Positions 1-5,969 of a stretch of DNA of 10,227 nt are shown piece by piece. Source of the stretch: Firmicutes bacterium UBA6418 (GTDB lineage: Bacteria; Bacillota; Clostridia; Peptostreptococcales; Anaerovoracaceae); assembly GCA_002439735.1 (NCBI GenBank), contig DJPG01000029.1:1749-11975 (forward strand), given 5' to 3'. The number at the start of each line of letters is the position of its first letter. Position 1 is the stretch's first letter. Under the pieces are notes generated by a model. It was not told the DNA's origin. It ran no database searches and saw only the letters and a list, made by a program, of their open reading frames with translations. The translations under genes and the position numbers were made by a program.

Positions 1-34
1 ATGCGGCGGTTATCCTTTTCGATAGCCGCCGCAT
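1..34 (-). terminator. Hairpin downstream of the surface-protein operon
   Basis: Positions 1-14 pair with 21-34 around a six-base loop (CTTTTC). The outer nine pairs (ATGCGGCGG with CCGCCGCAT) are perfect and the whole stem has one G-T wobble. It lies 24 bases past the stop codon of the leftward gene ending at 59, where a terminator is expected. The T-tract of a leftward terminator would lie left of position 1, outside the window, so termination itself cannot be confirmed. On the plus strand no T-run follows the stem. Confidence 0.6.
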
Positions 35-58
35 TAGGTTATCTTGTTCTGTTATCTG

Positions 59-367
59 TTATTTTTTATTTTTGATCACAACGGTTGTGCCGATGGCTGC
101 GCCGCTGACAAGCAGCAGGACAAACCACAAAGCGGGATTGCTTGTGTCGCCAGTCTTTGGAGAATCCTTTGCTTCGGACGGATTTTGGGAGTCGTTCGAA
201 GTTGTCTCCTCCGTTGTATCTTCGGTATCTTCTACTGTAAAAGTAAACGTCGTTCCGGTTTCGGATCCGTCCTCTCCGGCTCCTGCCGCATACGCGGCAG
301 GAACGTTCAACAGCAGTACCAAACAGAGAATCAGAAGAAGCCCTGCCGTGCGAAAGCCTTTAGCCAA
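59..367 (-). CDS. Very small sortase-type cell-wall-anchored protein
   Basis: This 102-residue protein has a signal peptide (residues 1-28, hydrophobic core 9-20, AYA-A cleavage region). A short mature part of about 45 acidic, Thr/Ser/Glu-rich residues follows, then SPKTGD (69-74), a hydrophobic segment (about 78-97) and a KNKK tail. That order is the classic sortase sorting signal, with Ser in place of the Leu of LPxTG; PKTGD-type variants are known in Bacillota. The start is TTG at 365-367: in-frame TGA lies only two codons upstream (374-376), so no earlier start exists. It overlaps the end of the upstream gene by eight bases, suggesting translational coupling; no strong ribosome site precedes it. 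The short spacer leaves little room for a folded domain, so it may be a wall stub or anchor partner for the two proteins encoded before it (inference). No sortase gene lies in the window. Confidence 0.8.
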   Translation of the reverse strand: MAKGFRTAGLLLILCLVLLLNVPAAYAAGAGEDGSETGTTFTFTVEDTEDTTEETTSNDSQNPSEAKDSPKTGDTSNPALWFVLLLVSGAAIGTTVVIKNKK

Positions 368-908
368 TGTCTTTCAGCTCAATTCCGTATGTAACGCTGC
401 CGCTGTAGGTTACACCCTTTCGGATCTGTGCAGGAACGATAACCGGCTTTACGGTGTAGCTTTTTGTACCATCTTCGGTAAAGGATACAAGCTCTGTGCC
501 TGTCGCAGTATCGGTTCCTTTTGTTTCGAGAACTGTGCCATCGCCTAAAATGAACTGATATCGAATGGATGTCTTCCTAGGAGCAGTTGCGGCCTCACCT
601 TCCAGCACCATCTGATTGCGGAAATAGTTCGTACCGGCAAGTGTAACGGATATCTTTTTGCCGCCAAGGTTTGCAACATTTTCGGCCTTGATGTCAACCT
701 GTGTGCCGGCTTCTGCGATCGTGACCGCTTCCGGTATCGTGATCGTGTAGGTAGGATCGTTTTGTACCTCCTCTGGCATCTCAAATGTAAACTCTGTGGA
801 TAAGGACTCCTGCGAATCCTGGTTTGCTGTTGCGGCATAAGCCGGAGTCAGTGCTGCGGTTGCACAGAAAGCCATGGTCAATGCAATGGATAAGATCTTC
901 TTTTTCAT
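360..908 (-). CDS. Secreted beta-rich surface protein, adhesin/pilin-like
   Basis: This 182-residue protein begins with a clear signal peptide (MKKK, hydrophobic core, cleavage near TPAYA-A at residue 25). The mature part has alternating hydrophobic and Thr/Val-rich stretches such as YTITIPEAVTI and KISVTLAG, ending in SGSVTYGIEL. This pattern suggests an Ig-like or adhesin-like beta-sandwich. It has no C-terminal membrane anchor or sorting signal, so it is either released or held by a partner. The start ATG (906-908) has a strong AAGGAGG site eight bases upstream. It follows the 167-residue membrane protein by 62 bases and overlaps the small sortase-type gene, so the three genes probably form one leftward transcript. 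I do not recognise a named family; the adhesin-like description is inference from composition and context. Confidence 0.85.
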   Translation of the reverse strand: MKKKILSIALTMAFCATAALTPAYAATANQDSQESLSTEFTFEMPEEVQNDPTYTITIPEAVTIAEAGTQVDIKAENVANLGGKKISVTLAGTNYFRNQMVLEGEAATAPRKTSIRYQFILGDGTVLETKGTDTATGTELVSFTEDGTKSYTVKPVIVPAQIRKGVTYSGSVTYGIELKDIG

Positions 909-956
909 GTTTGTTCCTCCTTAAAATGTTAAAAGATAAAAGATCCTATATGAAAA

Positions 957-969
957 GCGGTTTTGCCGC
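957..969 (-). terminator. Weak hairpin between surface genes, possible attenuator
   Basis: Just after the TGA of the 167-residue gene, the leftward strand reads GCGG-CAAAA-CCGC followed by TTTTC. The stem is only four base pairs, so at most it would cause partial termination or mark an RNA end between the first and second surface genes. It could be chance. Confidence 0.2.
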
Positions 970-970
970 C

Positions 971-1474
971 TCATATCACCTTGAGGGCCGTTTTTACAAC
1001 GGCATTATTAAGAGAAGCGCCTGTCTCCGCGTTAAAAGCCAGGACTTTGATCCGCAGGGTATGCTCGCCTGCATCGATCCCTCCGCCCGTGCGGATCTCT
1101 GTCACTGCATCACCCGGCTCGATCGAGCCTGTGGTATAGAACGGCTCTTCGGCGTCGTCAAGATAAAGCTCAAAAACAAACAGGCAGTCGTTTTCCCGCG
1201 GGTTGTAGAGGGTCATGGATACCTTATCCGTATTTTTCGGAAAGTATATATCGCCGTACCCCGGTATTTTGATCCCCTTTTGCGTATCCGCGTTAAGGGA
1301 TTGGATGTCTCCGTCCCAGGGCTTCGCGTTTTCGTCCGGGCTGTAGCTCAATCCACCCGACGTGCTCTTGTCCGTATTGTTGAAGATCATAAACGCTGCT
1401 GTCATCGCAATGATGATAAAAATCAAAACAAGCATCAGCAGGATCAAGCGCTTTTTATCCTTTATTGTCTGCAT
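971..1474 (-). CDS. Membrane-anchored extracellular protein, first gene of surface operon
   Basis: This 167-residue protein has a short charged N-terminus (MQTIKDKKR), one strong hydrophobic segment (about residues 10-30) with no obvious cleavage site, and an extracellular beta-rich domain. The domain contains IPGYGDIYF, SMTLYNPRENDCLFVFELYL and GSIEPGDAVTEI. The order (IPG motif, NP-x-x-N, 'EPG' turn, then a final strand) resembles small extracellular domains I have seen beside pilin-like proteins in Clostridia, but I cannot name a family. The open frame extends to 1717. ATG at 1472-1474 is chosen because AGAGGTG lies six bases before it and the hydrophobic anchor follows directly; the next ATG upstream (1490-1492) has no ribosome site. 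It is divergent from alr and leads the leftward surface module. Confidence 0.8.
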   Translation of the reverse strand: MQTIKDKKRLILLMLVLIFIIIAMTAAFMIFNNTDKSTSGGLSYSPDENAKPWDGDIQSLNADTQKGIKIPGYGDIYFPKNTDKVSMTLYNPRENDCLFVFELYLDDAEEPFYTTGSIEPGDAVTEIRTGGGIDAGEHTLRIKVLAFNAETGASLNNAVVKTALKVI

Positions 1475-1513
1475 ATCATGCACCTCTTTCATTACTGTGT
1501 TCTGTTTGTCTTT

Positions 1514-1542
1514 ATTATAGCTTGACCTTGTAAAATCAGCAT
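1514..1542 (-). promoter_or_regulatory. Candidate promoter for the surface-protein operon
   Basis: A perfect TATAAT lies on the leftward strand at 1514-1519, 40 bases before the chosen start of the 167-residue gene. The -35 position 17 bases further (1537-1542, ATGCTG) matches the consensus poorly and there is no TG extension, so the site may need an activator or the -35 may lie elsewhere. Confidence 0.4.
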
Positions 1543-1588
1543 GCGTACCCCAGTAAAATGTTTGCAAAAATGAATTGCAAGAAAGCTC

Positions 1589-1617
1589 TTGAATTTGCGT
1601 CGCAAGAAGCATATAAT
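1589..1617 (+). promoter_or_regulatory. Promoter of alr
   Basis: TTGAAT (1589-1594) and a perfect TATAAT (1612-1617) are 17 bases apart, the ideal spacing for the housekeeping sigma factor. Transcription would start near 1624, giving a leader of about 44 bases to the alr start. A short inverted repeat (CAAGA at 1578-1582, TCTTG at 1587-1591) overlaps the -35 box; its meaning is unknown. Confidence 0.75.
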
Positions 1618-1667
1618 GCTCTTGTATACAAAATTGATTCATCGAGACAAAGGAGATGTATGGTATC

Positions 1668-2804
1668 ATGTACAAGGAAGCATTAAGACCCGTTTGGGCT
1701 GAGATCAATTTAACCAACTTAGATTACAACATTAAACAGATCAAAGATAAAATCGGCGACAGACAGATGATCGGCGTGATCAAGGCGGACGCTTACGGTC
1801 ACGGCTCTGTGAAGGTCGCGGAAGTCCTGCGCGCGAACGGCTGCAAGACCTTTGCGATCGCGACCCTGCAGGAAGCCATTACGCTGCGGGAAGCAGGCGC
1901 GAAGGAAGAGATCATCATGCTCGGCCTGACGCCGGATCTGTACGCGGATACCATCGTGGATTATGATATCACACCGGTTGTCTGCTGCTCCGAGAACGCA
2001 GCGGCTTTTGCGGCTGCCGCAAAAGCAAAGGGCAAGACCGTACACGCACTGATCGCAGTGGATACCGGTATGGGTCGGATCGGCTATTTAGCAGATGATC
2101 TGGACTACGCGGTCGAAGATGTGAAAAAGATCGCTGCGCTGGAAAACTTCAAGATCAAAGGGATGTTTTCTCACATGTCCACCGCCGACGCGTTTGACAA
2201 GACTTATTCCCACCAGCAGGAAGCAAAATACAACAAGTTCTATGAAACCCTGACCGCTGCAGGGATCGAGATCCCGTTCCGCACGCTGGCTAACAGCGCT
2301 TCGGTCATGGAGCTGCCGTCGGTGTACTTCGACGCCTGCCGTCCGGGCATCATCCTTTACGGATGCTATCCTTCCGATGAAGTGGACGTCAAAGAACTTT
2401 CCATCAAACCGGTGATGTCCGTCAAGGCGAACATTGTGCATCTCAAGGATGTTCCGGTTGGCTTCTCGGTTGGCTACGGCCGCAGATTCATCTCGGAAAG
2501 ACCAAGCAAGATCGCGACGATCGCACTCGGCTACGCAGACGGTTATCCGCGTCCGTATTCCCCGAACGCGAAGGTCATCGTGAACGGCGTGATCGCGCCG
2601 ATCGCCGGCAACATCTGCATGGATCAGTGCATGATTGATGTGACCGATGTTCCGGACGTGAAGGTCGGCGATGAAGTGATCATCATGGGCAGTGACGGCA
2701 AGAACACCATCCTGGCGGACGATATCGCCAAGGCGACCGGCACCATCAACTATGAGATCACCTGCGCGTTCGGACAGCGCCTGCCGAAAGTTTATGTAAA
2801 ATAA
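1668..2804 (+). CDS. alr: Alanine racemase
   Basis: This 378-residue pyridoxal-phosphate enzyme interconverts L- and D-alanine in the cytoplasm and supplies D-alanine for peptidoglycan. The N-terminal barrel carries VIKADAYGHG with the cofactor lysine at K39. GRIGY (136-140) and FSHMSTAD (167-174) follow. The C-terminal beta domain has the catalytic tyrosine in SVGYGRRF (Y270) and the conserved GNICMDQ (314-320). The length is normal for the family and no key residue is missing. The frame opens at ATG 1656, but that codon touches the AGGAG at 1651-1655; ATG 1668 is correctly spaced from AGGAGATG and gives the usual N-terminus (RPVWAEINLTNLDYN). It has its own promoter and terminator, so it appears monocistronic or the head of a read-through unit. 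Confidence 0.97.
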   Translation: MYKEALRPVWAEINLTNLDYNIKQIKDKIGDRQMIGVIKADAYGHGSVKVAEVLRANGCKTFAIATLQEAITLREAGAKEEIIMLGLTPDLYADTIVDYDITPVVCCSENAAAFAAAAKAKGKTVHALIAVDTGMGRIGYLADDLDYAVEDVKKIAALENFKIKGMFSHMSTADAFDKTYSHQQEAKYNKFYETLTAAGIEIPFRTLANSASVMELPSVYFDACRPGIILYGCYPSDEVDVKELSIKPVMSVKANIVHLKDVPVGFSVGYGRRFISERPSKIATIALGYADGYPRPYSPNAKVIVNGVIAPIAGNICMDQCMIDVTDVPDVKVGDEVIIMGSDGKNTILADDIAKATGTINYEITCAFGQRLPKVYVK

Positions 2805-2817
2805 CAAAGGATTGCAG

Positions 2818-2844
2818 AAGCCGGGCTTTTTGCCCGGCTTTTTT
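2818..2844 (+). terminator. Rho-independent terminator after alr
   Basis: AAGCCGGGC (2818-2826) pairs perfectly with GCCCGGCTT (2832-2840) across a five-T loop, and a run of T follows to 2844. It lies 14 bases after the alr stop. No obvious promoter lies between it and the regulator gene at 2889, so some read-through may be how the next genes are expressed, or their promoter is weak. Confidence 0.93.
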
Positions 2845-2888
2845 CGGATCGGCAGGGCGAGAGCGCGGCGAGGAATGGAGACGGTACG

Positions 2889-3596
2889 ATGGAACTGAAA
2901 AAACAAAAGACGTTGTCGCTCAAGGACAGCTTTATCCGCAGATTGGAGCGGGATATCCTCTCCGGCAGACTTTCGGTGGGACAGAAGCTGCCGCCGGAGC
3001 GGGAACTGGCCGACCGGTTCGGCGTCAGCAAGGCGGTCATTCACGCGGGGATCCTGGAGATGGAGAAAAAAGGCTTCCTCTCGGTCCGGCCGCGCGTCGG
3101 AACCTTTGTTTCGGATTTTCGCATGGACGGCGGCAAGGAAACGCTTCTTTCGCTGATGAACCACGACGGCGGCAGTCTGTGCGCCGAAGAGGTCAAATCG
3201 TTCAATGAATTTCACTGCGCGCTGGACAATATGGTGATCCTGCTTTCCGAGAACCGACTGAACGAGGAAAACTACGAGAAACTGGATCACGCGGTGGAGG
3301 GCATCGGGCATGCCGGTAGTCCGGCAGAGGCGGCGGATTATAACTTTCGCTTCCACCACACGCTTGCGCTGGTCAGCGGCAATACGCTCGCGCCGCTGTT
3401 TTACACGGCGTTCAAGAGCACCTTTGCTTCGCTTTGGGAGCGTTACGCCCGCAAATACGGTATTCCCGCGCTTTACCATAATTCTCGCGTGCTGCTCGAT
3501 TACATTCATGCCGGCCGTGCGCAGGAAGCGATTTCGTGGAATGATCTTTACACGGACAATACGACGTTCGGACAGCAGAAGATCCTGGAGGAATAG
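2889..3596 (+). CDS. GntR-family regulator, FadR/FCD subfamily
   Basis: This 235-residue DNA-binding regulator has an N-terminal winged helix (about residues 10-76). Its recognisable GntR core is KLPPERELADRFGVSKAVIHAGILEMEKKGFLSVRPRVGTFV (split here only by reading, residues 33-74). The C-terminal half (about 98-230) is an all-helical FCD ligand domain with the usual D-x5-H pattern (D150, H156, in DYNFRFHH) and a further His at H197. The last helix reads SWNDLYTDN where many FCD proteins carry a metal-binding His, so metal coordination may be altered. The start ATG has GGAG eight bases upstream. The gene ends 14 bases before the NSS transporter, whose ribosome site begins right after the stop, so the two are almost certainly co-transcribed. 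The likely role is substrate-responsive control of the transporter operon; the ligand (perhaps an amino acid) is inference. Confidence 0.92.
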   Translation: MELKKQKTLSLKDSFIRRLERDILSGRLSVGQKLPPERELADRFGVSKAVIHAGILEMEKKGFLSVRPRVGTFVSDFRMDGGKETLLSLMNHDGGSLCAEEVKSFNEFHCALDNMVILLSENRLNEENYEKLDHAVEGIGHAGSPAEAADYNFRFHHTLALVSGNTLAPLFYTAFKSTFASLWERYARKYGIPALYHNSRVLLDYIHAGRAQEAISWNDLYTDNTTFGQQKILEE

Positions 3597-3610
3597 AGGA
3601 GGAATTTATC

Positions 3611-4990
3611 ATGGAAAGAGACCGATTCAGAACCAGAACCGGCTTTATTATCGCATGTATCGGCTCCGCCGTGGGGATGGGCAACATCTGGCGGTTCCCG
3701 ATCATGGTGTCAAAATACGGCGGCATGACCTTTTTGGTCGTTTACATCTTATTTGTGATCCTGATCGCGTCTTCCGGCATGATCGAGGAGTTCGCGCTCG
3801 GACGCTGGGCTGAGGCCGGCCCGGTCGGCGCGTTCGGCAAATGTACCGAGACCAGATTCGGCAAGCGTTCCGTCGGCAGCGCGATCGGCGCGCTTCCGGT
3901 TATCGGCGCGATGGGACTTGCCATCGGCTACACAGTGGTCATGGGCTGGATCTTTAAATACTGCTTTATGGGAATTTCCGGGCAGCTTTTTGCGATGGGG
4001 ACCGATATGGATCGGATCGTTGGCACCTTTGACGCGGCGGCGCCGGGCTCGGAGTCGCTGGGCGCGGCGGTGCGCATGATGCTGGACGGCGGCATCTTTA
4101 CGGTCGGCAACAGCATGTGGCAGATCATCGGGCTGGCAGCGGCGCTGATCATCATGGCGATGGGCGTCAGCGGCGGCATCGAAAAAGCAAACAAGATCAT
4201 GATGCCGGTCCTGTTCGGCCTGTTCCTGCTTTTAGGCATATACATTGCCTTTTTACCAGGTTCCAGCGAAGGCTATCGTTATATTTTCACGTTGGATCCG
4301 AAAGGTCTGGCTGACCCGGAAGTCTGGATCTTCGCGTTCGGACAGGCCTTTTTCTCGCTTTCGGTAGCGGGTAACGGCTCGGTCATCTACGGCTCCTATC
4401 TGGATAAGCGGGAAGATCTGCCGGGCGCGGCGCGCAATGTAGCGGTCTTCGATACGCTGGCGGCAATGCTGGCGGCACTGGTCATCCTGCCGGCGATGGG
4501 CGTCGGCGGCGTGACGCCGGATACCGCAGGACCGGGACTGATGTTCGTGTATTTGGTCAATGTGCTCAACGGCATGGCAGGCGGACGGATCGTCGGCATG
4601 ATCTTCTTCATCTGTATTTTGTTCGCGGGCGCGACTTCGATCGTCAATCTCTATGAGGTGCCGGTGGCGTTTCTCCAGGAAAAACTCGGACTGCGCAGGA
4701 TTCCGGCGGTCGCGGCGATCGGGTTGATCGGAGCAGTCGTTTCTGTGCTGATCCAGCCGTGGACTTCGCAGTGGATGGACGTGGTTTCCATCTACATCTG
4801 CCCGCTCGGCGCCCTGCTCGCCGGCATCATGTTCTTCTGGATCCTGCCGAAGAAGACGGCCATCGAAGCCGTCAACGAGGGCAGCAGGAAACCGATCGGC
4901 ACATGGTTCCACCCGCTCGGCAAGTACCTCTATTGCCTGTGCGCGCTGGCAGCGCTGATCGCGGGCGCCATGCTCGGCGGCATCGGCTGA
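3611..4990 (+). CDS. Sodium-dependent NSS/SNF-family transporter
   Basis: This 459-residue inner-membrane protein has about 11-12 hydrophobic segments and belongs to the neurotransmitter:sodium symporter family, which in bacteria takes up amino acids such as tryptophan, leucine or tyrosine with sodium. The hallmark of the first helix, GSAVGMGNIWRFP (residues 18-30), is intact, including the Ala and Asn that bind sodium in LeuT. In helix 6 the LeuT-type FFxLSLGxG is replaced by FFSLSVAGNG followed by YGSYL. I recall similar SLSxAGxG forms in some bacterial NSS proteins, but this changes the unwound substrate region and argues against assuming LeuT substrates. AGAGGAGG lies directly before the ATG. 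It is co-transcribed with the GntR regulator upstream. The first good terminator lies about 290 bases downstream, at 5278. Confidence 0.93.
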   Translation: MERDRFRTRTGFIIACIGSAVGMGNIWRFPIMVSKYGGMTFLVVYILFVILIASSGMIEEFALGRWAEAGPVGAFGKCTETRFGKRSVGSAIGALPVIGAMGLAIGYTVVMGWIFKYCFMGISGQLFAMGTDMDRIVGTFDAAAPGSESLGAAVRMMLDGGIFTVGNSMWQIIGLAAALIIMAMGVSGGIEKANKIMMPVLFGLFLLLGIYIAFLPGSSEGYRYIFTLDPKGLADPEVWIFAFGQAFFSLSVAGNGSVIYGSYLDKREDLPGAARNVAVFDTLAAMLAALVILPAMGVGGVTPDTAGPGLMFVYLVNVLNGMAGGRIVGMIFFICILFAGATSIVNLYEVPVAFLQEKLGLRRIPAVAAIGLIGAVVSVLIQPWTSQWMDVVSIYICPLGALLAGIMFFWILPKKTAIEAVNEGSRKPIGTWFHPLGKYLYCLCALAALIAGAMLGGIG

Positions 4991-5042
4991 CGGACCGAAC
5001 GGCGATTGGCGGCGGGATGACAACCGTGTGAGGCGGTGACGC

Positions 5043-5090
5043 TGCGAGACTGCAGGGATGCGAGAATGCAAGGCCGCGAGATTGTAAGAC
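5043..5090 (+). repeat. Three tandem copies of a degenerate 16-base unit
   Basis: Successive units are TGCGAGACTGCAGGGA (5043-5058), TGCGAGAATGCAAGGC (5059-5074) and CGCGAGATTGTAAGAC (5075-5090). Units 1 and 2 agree at 13 of 16 bases and units 2 and 3 at 12 of 16. A weaker half-match (TGTGAG) precedes at 5027. The period is not a multiple of three and the stretch lies outside genes, so it is not a protein repeat. Its role is unknown. Confidence 0.65.
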
Positions 5091-5157
5091 TGCACGGCCG
5101 CCTGTGATGCTGGGCGAAAATGCTTTTTGTATGTATAAACCTGCTATCTTTTTGAGG

Positions 5158-5370
5158 TTTTGCCGTAAAAAAAGCATGGATCCAAGGAAAGATCCGGAAA
5201 CTCCTGAGGCGGCAAATCAAAAATTATTAAGAATTACAAACGATGCATAAAATTCATATGTCATAAAGACAAAAAATAAAGCCTGAATAAGGAACGGATT
5301 CCTTATCCGGGCTTTTTGAAGCGAAAATGAAGCGATTGGGCAAACAAACCATGCTTTTTTTCGGCAAAAA
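5158..5370. repeat. Dispersed inverted repeat with ATGCTTTTT arms
   Basis: The 22 bases at 5158-5179 are the reverse complement of 5349-5370 apart from a single inserted base. The second arm also folds locally: CATGCTTTTT (5350-5359) pairs with AAAAAGCATG (5366-5375) around TTCGGC. A further direct copy of ATGCTTTTT starts at 5120. The arms enclose the terminator at 5278-5317. It may be a decayed mobile-element remnant or a large RNA stem; neither can be decided here. Confidence 0.55.
5278..5317. terminator. Strong terminator, probably bidirectional
   Basis: A 17-position stem (5278-5294 with 5299-5315, one mismatch and one wobble, loop CGGA) is followed by TTTTT on the plus strand. On the minus strand it is followed by a T-rich run, the complement of the A-run at 5270-5280. 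It would end the GntR/transporter transcript from the left and the NrdD-like transcript from the right. Confidence 0.85.
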
Positions 5371-5467
5371 GCATGATTTGGATCTGGTTCTATGCAGGAA
5401 CCAAATTTTCCTATAGCTGATCACAGAGGATACCGTGATCGATTTAACGCAATAGAAGAAACCTCCG

Positions 5468-5764
5468 CTATAACTGTTCCAGACCGCAGCCGCCGGCAGA
5501 CGGGTCGTCCAGCGAATGTTTTACCCGATCCGCTTCTTCGGCGGCTTTCGCGCTGTTCCAGTGATCCATCGTGCCGACCAGATAGCCGGTAATGCGGCGG
5601 ATCCGCTCAAACGGAACCTGTTCAAATTCATAGTGCAGATCGGCATAATCGCCGTCGAGATGGATATCCAGCGTTTTCAGCTTACGATGATGTTTCCTTT
5701 CCAGATAATCGACATAAGCCAGCGCCTCTTTTCTTGGCGCATCCCCTGTGATCGTTACACTCAT
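5468..5764 (-). CDS. Small NrdD C-terminus-like (glycyl-radical-like) protein
   Basis: This 98-residue protein has the segment RRITGYLVGTMDHWN-SAK-x-AEEADRVKH (residues 56-83). It matches the C-terminal glycyl-radical end of anaerobic (class III) ribonucleotide reductase, which in E. coli NrdD reads RRVCGYLG, then a FNAGK region and ending RRVKH. Gly60 aligns with the radical glycine. Full NrdD proteins are several times longer and carry a four-Cys zinc site just before this motif; here there are no such Cys residues (only C93). The N-terminal half has an IHLDGDYADLHYEFE beta segment. Related small proteins are, to my memory, annotated as 'anaerobic ribonucleoside-triphosphate reductase' in Clostridia. 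It may be a stand-alone radical-domain spare part by analogy with GrcA/YfiD for pyruvate formate-lyase, or may have no radical chemistry. ATG 5764 has AGGAGGG six bases upstream. Confidence 0.85.
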   Translation of the reverse strand: MSVTITGDAPRKEALAYVDYLERKHHRKLKTLDIHLDGDYADLHYEFEQVPFERIRRITGYLVGTMDHWNSAKAAEEADRVKHSLDDPSAGGCGLEQL

Positions 5765-5780
5765 ATGATTCCCTCCTTAA

Positions 5781-5800
5781 AAGATATGCAACCATATCTT
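5781..5800. promoter_or_regulatory. Perfect palindrome in the leader of the NrdD-like gene
   Basis: AAGATATG (5781-5788) and CATATCTT (5793-5800) are perfect inverted copies around CAAC. The element lies between the extended -10 promoter and the ribosome site of the leftward gene, ending two to three bases from the AAGGAGGG. It could be an operator just after the transcription start, or an RNA hairpin that affects access to the ribosome site. It does not look like the NrdR box as I remember it. Confidence 0.5.
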
Positions 5801-5824
5801 GTTGTTCTTTCGTGATTTTCTATT

Positions 5825-5833
5825 ATTATACCA
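5825..5833 (-). promoter_or_regulatory. Extended -10 promoter for the NrdD-like gene
   Basis: The leftward strand reads TGGTATAAT (5833 to 5825), a perfect extended -10 element. The -35 region (5848-5853, TTTCTT) is poor, as is common with extended -10 promoters. The leader would be about 55 bases and includes the palindrome at 5781-5800. Confidence 0.65.
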
Positions 5834-5889
5834 CCAGATACAGAAAAAAGAAACAGGCACGGCAAAAAAACGCGGCTCAATTTTTTGTG

Positions 5890-5918
5890 TTGACAGAAAG
5901 GAAGGTTTTTCCTATAAG
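5890..5918 (+). promoter_or_regulatory. Strong promoter for the secreted propeller-like gene
   Basis: A perfect TTGACA (5890-5895) is separated by exactly 17 bases from TATAAG (5913-5918). Transcription would start near 5925, giving a leader of about 45 bases before the ATG at 5970. Confidence 0.85.
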
Positions 5919-5922
5919 GAAA
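5908..5922. promoter_or_regulatory. Palindrome overlapping the -10 box
   Basis: TTTCCT (5908-5913) and AGGAAA (5917-5922) are perfect inverted copies around ATA and cover the -10 element of the rightward promoter. A dimeric regulator bound here would block RNA polymerase. With six-base arms it could also be chance. Confidence 0.35.
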
Positions 5923-5969
5923 GCAGAACGCAAAGGGGTAAGCGGACAGAAAGAAAGGAAAAACGAAAG

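Larger units (their letters stand above)
4991..5467. other. Gene-free stretch after the transporter
   Basis: No reading frame here looks coding. The first part (to about 5110) is GC-rich with a 16-base degenerate repeat. The middle is A+T-rich. It contains a dispersed inverted repeat and a strong terminator, listed separately. The transporter transcript probably runs through the first 290 bases, so a long 3' untranslated RNA is likely. I recognise no structured RNA class. Confidence 0.6.

Noticed and set aside
1656..1667. Earlier ATG of alr
   Set aside because: It directly abuts the AGGAG, leaving no spacing; the ATG at 1668 fits the ribosome site and the usual family N-terminus.
2088..3509. 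Leftward open frame of 473 codons antisense to alr and the GntR gene
   Set aside because: It lies opposite two well-recognised genes, its product is Arg/His/Asp-rich without any motif, and it has no proper ribosome site. It is the shadow of GC-rich coding DNA.
4253..5095. Leftward open frame of 280 codons antisense to the NSS transporter
   Set aside because: Same reason: it is the mirror of the membrane-protein gene, with an Arg/His/Asp/Gln-rich meaningless product.
5419..5440. GATCAC ... GTGATC hairpin after the NrdD-like gene as a terminator
   Set aside because: Six pairs around a ten-base loop and no T-run on either strand; the strong terminator at 5278-5317 already serves this side.
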